In this document: in pieces, positions 59,175 to 64,000 of the stretch
How positions within the stretch are numbered: position 1 is the first letter of the stretch
Layout: every line of letters begins with the position of its first letter
From: Saccharomycopsis crataegensis
Taxonomy: Eukaryota > Ascomycota > Saccharomycetes > Ascoideales > Saccharomycopsidaceae
Direction: 5' to 3'
Length of the DNA stretch: 64,000 nucleotides
NCBI RefSeq assembly: GCF_037102585.1
Contig: NW_027043838.1
Coordinates: 1,054,001-1,118,000 of the forward strand
The notes under the pieces: model-generated
The model's database searches: none
What the model was told of the DNA's origin: nothing
The model's input: the letters and a program-made list of their open reading frames with translations, nothing else
Made by a program: the position numbers and the translations under genes

Positions 59175-61661
59175 ATGATGGCGCCATCAGATTCCAAGAT
59201 TCCAAGATTGGCCTCCTTTAGAGGGAGTGCAATACCAGTGAAACAATTACCCCGTGTTACCTCCACCAAAGGAATTCTTTCAGAGCTAGATGTTAATGAA
59301 CCAACTCTCAAATCAAGTTTCTCAGAAAAAGAACTTAAACAGGATCTGCAATTCAAAAAACCGAGGTTTCTGGATGATGATAATATTATTAACAACAATA
59401 ACAACAACAACAACAATAATAATAATAATAGTAATAATAGTAATAATAATAATAATAACGGCAATGTCAGTAGCATTTCCGGAGCATTCAACAAAAAAAG
59501 ATCGTTTTCCCTGGGAATACCCATTCCGAGCTCTGGTAGCTTCAATGGAAACAAGTCAGGGTTGAACAGAAGCACTTCGCTACTGTTTGCAAATCGAGCT
59601 AAGAGTGACGGATCGCGAAGCTTTAGCACTGGATCGGGAAATATTTTAGCGAGTCCAGCTAATCTTGATATTAATCACCTGAAGAAAATGAATGATACTG
59701 ATCTGACAATGACTTTGAAGAACAACACCACTCCTAGATCACCTTTCAGTATAGGGGGTATAGAATTTGAAAAAAAATTGGAGTTACAGAAATTGAACCG
59801 CGATTGTGAAGTTAAAGAGAAAGAATTATCGGAATTACAGAACGATGTGATGATTCTACGGACTCATAAAAATGAATATGAATTAGAAAATCTGAAATTA
59901 AACGATTTGGTGGAAGATTTGCGCGAGACCTACGCCCAGAATGAGAGGGATTATAAAGAAATGGGAGACACCAAAGAACGAAAGTTGGTAGAATTGCAAG
60001 AAAGATTCAAATATGAGTTAGACAAGTTGGACTTAGCGAAACAGCATGAGGAATTGGCTATGCAAGAGAACTATGAATCATTGATCAATGATGAGCTAAT
60101 AGAGGAGATTGAGAATCAAAGAAACCTGTTACGGGAAAAGCTATCGGATTTGCGAAGTCTTTGGAATAATAGAGATATAGAATTACAGAGCACTTTGAAG
60201 AATATGGACCGTGCGTACTATCAAAATGAACGAGAATTTTTAGCGCAGCGAGAGAAAGAGATGGGCAATTTAAAGAAGGAAGCTTATAGCATTGATAGTG
60301 AAATTGCGCTGATCAAACAAAATATCAATCAACTTGATCTGAAAATGAAAAGTAATACTACGAAAATGAGTCAAAACTCCTTCTTAGTGGCTAAATATGT
60401 GGGGATTACTGAAAACTTGGATCAATCAACAATAAACTTGAAAAATGAGTGTCGAAATTTAAATCATCAACACAACCAACAAGATCAGAGAATCAAAGAA
60501 ATCCAGAAGTATATTGAGTATTCCAAGGTTCACCAACAAAATCTTCGGCAACAATTGATTGAAGAAGAGGCGAATCGTCGGAAACTCCACAATAGACTTC
60601 TCGACCTAAAAGGGAATATCAGGGTTTTCTGTAGAGTAAGGCCTCCAAAGGATACTAATGAGGCTCTAGAAATGCATTTCCCTGATGCTTTTGAAGAAGG
60701 TGGAGAAATTGTTTTGAAAAACGAAAATCAAAGGGGTTCAAGCTCCGCCAAATTTTTAACATTCAATTTTGATAAAGTCTTCTCTCAATCTTCAAACAAT
60801 ACTGATATTTTTGAAGAAATCTCCCAACTCGTCCAAAGCGCTTTAGATGGATACAAAGTTTGTGTTTTTGCCTATGGACAAACTGGCTCGGGAAAGACTT
60901 ATACCATGTCATCTAAAGAGGATGGGATGATTCCAAGAGCCGTGCACCAAATTTTCCAAACCAGTGAGGCTCTCAAAGATAAAGGTTGGGACTATAATAT
61001 TTCGGGTCAATTTTTGGAAATTTATAACGAAACCATAAATGATTTACTTCAGCGGCCAGCATCAGTATTGCTGAGAAACGTTGGGTCTGTTCCTAATAGT
61101 CCATCTAAGAAATCAAAATATGAGATTCGTCATGATGCAGCATACGAAAGGACCACTGTCACTAATGTCACAGAAATTGAATTGACTTCCCCTGGAATGT
61201 TGAATGATATCCTTGTGAAGGTGAATAATAACAAATCCGTGGCCGCCACCAAGGCAAACGAACACTCTTCAAGATCCCACAGTATTTTTCGAATTATAAT
61301 TAGAGGTGCAAATCATGTTACAGGTGAATCCTGTGAAGGATTGCTTAACTTGATTGATTTGGCTGGTAGTGAACGATTATCGCATTCTCAGGTGACTGGT
61401 AGCAGACTTAAAGAAACCCAAGCGATCAACAAGAGTTTAAGCTGCTTGGGGGACGTCATATATGCTTTAGGGAACCAGAATTCCAGTCATGTTCCTTTTA
61501 GAAATAGTAAATTGACATATTTATTACAGTACTCGCTTAGTGGAAGCTCTAAAACGTTAATGTTTGTGAATATTTCTCCGGACAAGAGCCATTTTTCGGA
61601 GACGATAAATTCGTTGAGATTTGCCGCTAAGGTTAATTCTACAAAAGTTGCTAAGAGATAG
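59175..61661 (+). CDS. KAR3: Kinesin-14 motor Kar3
   Basis: The 828-aa protein is a minus-end-directed C-terminal kinesin used in spindle function and nuclear fusion. A disordered N-terminal region (~1-200) includes an Asn-rich run. A long coiled coil (~205-475) leads into the neck and motor domain at ~480 to the end: NIRVFCRVRPP, P-loop GQTGSGKT (~571-578), switch I NEHSSRSHS, switch II DLAGSE and NKSLSCLGDVIYAL. Motor-last order identifies kinesin-14. The frame is open further up, but the first ATG pair is at 59175. A Kar3-binding partner (Cik1/Vik1 type) would be elsewhere. Confidence 0.93.
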   Translation: MMAPSDSKIPRLASFRGSAIPVKQLPRVTSTKGILSELDVNEPTLKSSFSEKELKQDLQFKKPRFLDDDNIINNNNNNNNNNNNNSNNSNNNNNNGNVSSISGAFNKKRSFSLGIPIPSSGSFNGNKSGLNRSTSLLFANRAKSDGSRSFSTGSGNILASPANLDINHLKKMNDTDLTMTLKNNTTPRSPFSIGGIEFEKKLELQKLNRDCEVKEKELSELQNDVMILRTHKNEYELENLKLNDLVEDLRETYAQNERDYKEMGDTKERKLVELQERFKYELDKLDLAKQHEELAMQENYESLINDELIEEIENQRNLLREKLSDLRSLWNNRDIELQSTLKNMDRAYYQNEREFLAQREKEMGNLKKEAYSIDSEIALIKQNINQLDLKMKSNTTKMSQNSFLVAKYVGITENLDQSTINLKNECRNLNHQHNQQDQRIKEIQKYIEYSKVHQQNLRQQLIEEEANRRKLHNRLLDLKGNIRVFCRVRPPKDTNEALEMHFPDAFEEGGEIVLKNENQRGSSSAKFLTFNFDKVFSQSSNNTDIFEEISQLVQSALDGYKVCVFAYGQTGSGKTYTMSSKEDGMIPRAVHQIFQTSEALKDKGWDYNISGQFLEIYNETINDLLQRPASVLLRNVGSVPNSPSKKSKYEIRHDAAYERTTVTNVTEIELTSPGMLNDILVKVNNNKSVAATKANEHSSRSHSIFRIIIRGANHVTGESCEGLLNLIDLAGSERLSHSQVTGSRLKETQAINKSLSCLGDVIYALGNQNSSHVPFRNSKLTYLLQYSLSGSSKTLMFVNISPDKSHFSETINSLRFAAKVNSTKVAKR
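59388..59460 (+). repeat. Asn-codon microsatellite in KAR3
   Basis: A run of AAC/AAT codons with AGT interruptions encodes an Asn-rich tract in the disordered N-terminal region, a likely length-variable site. Confidence 0.9.
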
Positions 61662-61888
61662 CTGGATTATTTACATGGTTGCTTTTCATTTATTAATAAT
61701 TATGGATCATGAGTATTGAATATATGATATATTTGAATAAAATAGATTTTTGTATGATATCTTCCTGCATGTTCCATATCCATGGATGCATAGATCTTAA
61801 GAGGAACAAAAAAAAAAAAAAAAGTTCTTATTCTTCCCTGTACTAGCTAGTACTGAAGCTTCAGAAGTACCTCCGTGAGAATTCAACC

Positions 61889-64000
61889 ATGTCCCAACAA
61901 CATGAAAGCGATCAAATTTTAGAGGGTGTGGTGGTGGATAAGTTCGACAGAATCTTGTTTTTAAATGATGTCCAAATTTCCAACTCTGTGGGAAAAAATG
62001 AACAATTCCTTGTGCTTCACCCCCAACAAATTACACAATGGATTGAACATATAAAACAGACTGGTGGTGATATTCATCCTAGTCTATTATATCAAGCGAA
62101 TACATTCCAAACGGTCCAGAACTATTGGGCTCTAATAGAAGCTTGCACTGATGGTGACGCTGCTGAAACGCATTTCACGGCGGCAATGGAGATTGCTGCT
62201 TATTCCATCAAAGACACATTTTCTTTCTTTGATAAATACTTCCAATCGAGGTTTGGATCGTCGATAGAAGAACACTCGTTTCGTCATGAGGATCAGGAGG
62301 CGGTGCGTCATTGGTATATGAAACTTCTTTGTATTCCTCATTTGAGAATTGATGATACATGGTCAAGTTATAGTGCTGCGGTGAGTGACTTCAGTAACGG
62401 TGATTACCATACCAGTGTTGAAATGATGAAAGAGGGAAGCAAATTCTACAATCTGAGTAAAAGTATAGTTGCCGAATGTGAAATCTATGAAGTGAGACTT
62501 GCAGAGAATAAGGACTCGTATAATGGCTGGCTAGAGTATCTCAAGCACTTGAGGAGATTGTACCATAAGGCGAAGGCAACAGATGGAAAGCTTTTGATTT
62601 TAAAAATCATTGTTTCTATTTTTGAACGGTCTTTGGGTAGTGATCTTGGAAAAATTGATGAGTTTCTCATTTTTTGGATCGAGTTTATCAAGATCTTAAA
62701 AAGTCTAGCTACCGGTAAAGTACCAATGATAGTCCAACAATTGATCAATTCCCAAATCCATGAGGTATATTTACCAAAGTTGACAAAATATTACGAAGAC
62801 CTGTACCTTTCCTGGGCCACATACCTCAAATATCAAGGTCCTCGATTAGTCAGTTCGACATTTTTCGATTATGTTAGAACCCATTTACTTAAAGTTGCGG
62901 CATCTTTAGAAGATTTCCTGCAATGGAATGAATTGATTTGCCAGATTCTAATTTTTGAGCTCAAGGGTACAAGCGTCGACTTGGATTATTATATGGAGAA
63001 AATCTATGAAGATTGTGCCCAATTTATGGAGGTTGCATTGATAAATAGGGATCCAGCGTTAACCGTCGAAAGACTAACTCTTGAAGTATACATTAAGTTA
63101 GAAGATATTGAGGAAGCAAGATCTGTCACTGAAAAAATCATTTCTGCAAGTCCTGACAGACATTGGGCTTGGTTGACATGTATTGATTTTGAGAAACGGT
63201 TTGGAAATCACGAAACTATATCGAAACTTTATCACACTGCGAGTAAAGCGGTTTTGCAATTAGAATGGCCTGAGCCAATCTTGAATGAATGGTTGATTTA
63301 TGAGCAAATGTACGGTACTGCAGAGTCATACAGTTTTGCAGAACGTCAAAGACAATATGCTTTAGAATCCCTTTGGGAGGCCAGATCAGCGGAAATTGCG
63401 GAACCAACCGAGGATGTAGAGGAGATATTGTCTAATAAGAGAAATATTGAAAAAGATGAAGAAGAAATTGAGTCGCCTAAAAAGCTCAAAAAAATGAAAG
63501 TGGAAAATTCTAGAGACAGAGAACATCTTAAAATAAAAGTCACTAATTTGCCATCTAATATAAACGAACAAGAGTTGGAAGCTTTCTTCGTGGAATGCGG
63601 TGCCATACGGGATATTAAATTGCTAAACAATCAAGCAATCATTGAATTTTCTAGTGAGCTGGGAGTTTTAGCATCGTTAACCAAAACCTACAAGAAAATC
63701 AGAGATTCTGAGATTCGAGTGGATAGAGTTATCAATAATACAGTGTTTGTTACCAATTTTTCTCCTCTGGAAACTGAGGAGACTCTTAAACTACAATTTG
63801 AACAAGCTGGTACAGTTATATCTATTCGGTTCCCATCATTGAAATATAATGTTGATAGAAGATTCTGTTATATTGAATTCGCAACCCTGAAGGAGGCGTT
63901 AGCCGCGGTGGAAAAATTGGATCATAAACAGCTTAGAAATGAGTTTCCTCATCCATTAACCGTGAAAATCTCTAATCCAAAAGAAAAGCATCATCGATCG
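61889..64000 (+). CDS. PRP24: U6 snRNP assembly factor Prp24/SART3 with HAT-type region (3' end outside window)
   Basis: From ATG at 61889 the frame stays open for 704 codons to the window edge. Residues ~1-510 are helical with Trp/Tyr-rich HAT-like units (NYWALIEAC, WLEYLKHLRRLY, FLIFWIEFIKI, YLSWATYLKY, HWAWLTCIDFEKRFG). A nuclear-localisation-like KKLKKMK (~530) follows. RRM1 is at ~545-612 (KIKVTNLPSNINEQEL) and RRM2 at ~616-695 (TVFVTNFSP, RRFCYIEF), ending in KISNPKEKHH. The RRM linker and RRM2 (SIRFPSLKYNVDRR) match yeast Prp24, which anneals U4 and U6 snRNAs. S. cerevisiae Prp24 lacks the HAT region, which is kept in SART3 and in many other fungi. Two CTG codons sit where S. cerevisiae has Ser. 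Further RRMs and the C-terminal Lsm-binding motif would lie outside. Confidence 0.9.
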   Translation, partial: MSQQHESDQILEGVVVDKFDRILFLNDVQISNSVGKNEQFLVLHPQQITQWIEHIKQTGGDIHPSLLYQANTFQTVQNYWALIEACTDGDAAETHFTAAMEIAAYSIKDTFSFFDKYFQSRFGSSIEEHSFRHEDQEAVRHWYMKLLCIPHLRIDDTWSSYSAAVSDFSNGDYHTSVEMMKEGSKFYNLSKSIVAECEIYEVRLAENKDSYNGWLEYLKHLRRLYHKAKATDGKLLILKIIVSIFERSLGSDLGKIDEFLIFWIEFIKILKSLATGKVPMIVQQLINSQIHEVYLPKLTKYYEDLYLSWATYLKYQGPRLVSSTFFDYVRTHLLKVAASLEDFLQWNELICQILIFELKGTSVDLDYYMEKIYEDCAQFMEVALINRDPALTVERLTLEVYIKLEDIEEARSVTEKIISASPDRHWAWLTCIDFEKRFGNHETISKLYHTASKAVLQLEWPEPILNEWLIYEQMYGTAESYSFAERQRQYALESLWEARSAEIAEPTEDVEEILSNKRNIEKDEEEIESPKKLKKMKVENSRDREHLKIKVTNLPSNINEQELEAFFVECGAIRDIKLLNNQAIIEFSSELGVLASLTKTYKKIRDSEIRVDRVINNTVFVTNFSPLETEETLKLQFEQAGTVISIRFPSLKYNVDRRFCYIEFATLKEALAAVEKLDHKQLRNEFPHPLTVKISNPKEKHHRS

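Overview
This window is nuclear DNA of an ascomycete yeast (Saccharomycotina). The genes are dense and mostly intronless, and the few introns are short (119-128 bp), with GTATGT or GTACGT donors and, in two of three, a CTAAC branch site. Almost every product has a clear budding-yeast relative. Two points place it outside the Saccharomyces group. It encodes the complex I subunit NDUFA8, which the fermentative Saccharomycetaceae have lost. CTG codons are also rare and avoid conserved leucine positions: in TAZ1 and PRP24 they fall where S. cerevisiae (recalled from memory) has serine, and in the KAR3 coiled coil they sit off the hydrophobic core. I infer a CUG-Ser clade yeast (moderate confidence). 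Leucines written by CTG may therefore really be serines.

Layout. 1-654: 3' end of an AIM23-like mitochondrial initiation factor. 1.1-7.2 kb: STO1 (nuclear cap-binding large subunit) and WHI3 (RNA-binding cell-cycle regulator). 7.2-9.4 kb: gene-poor. 9.4-16.3 kb: MRPL15, OCA1, OST2, a RAS gene that needs a 9-bp first exon, PHO23 and PIN2. 17.6-29.0 kb: AVT3/4-type vacuolar transporter, PHO4, INP54, a spliced WD40-like gene, VPS52, and a spliced YPQ-type PQ-loop transporter. 29.6-35.1 kb: SSK2-type MAPKKK. 35.7-39.3 kb: two tail-to-tail unrecognised genes, probably mitochondrial. 39.4 kb: tRNA-Phe(GAA) with intron. 39.9-40.7 kb: possible LTR-like scrap, a long poly-A, an assembly gap (Ns) and a TAAAA microsatellite. 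41.5-46.6 kb: NDUFA8, COG2 and a ROX1/RFG1-type HMG-box factor. 46.6-53.9 kb: a 7.2-kb gene desert with several short decayed repeat or coding-like relics. 53.9-64 kb: a small GPI-type cell-wall protein, TAZ1, RRP15, KAR3 and the start of PRP24, which here keeps an N-terminal HAT-type helical region and runs off the window.

Themes. Several genes serve mitochondria (AIM23, MRPL15, NDUFA8, TAZ1, possibly the 688-aa and 515-aa proteins). Others serve Golgi/endosome/vacuole traffic and storage (VPS52, COG2, AVT, YPQ, INP54, PIN2) or nutrient and stress signalling (RAS, SSK2, PHO4, PHO23, OCA1). CACGTG (Cbf1/Pho4-type) sites recur in promoters. The RRP15/KAR3 divergent promoter carries RRPE and PAC-like motifs. 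I found no complete novel system. The most open observations are the gene desert with its shared relics, the 49-bp near-identical repeat, and the unidentified proteins.
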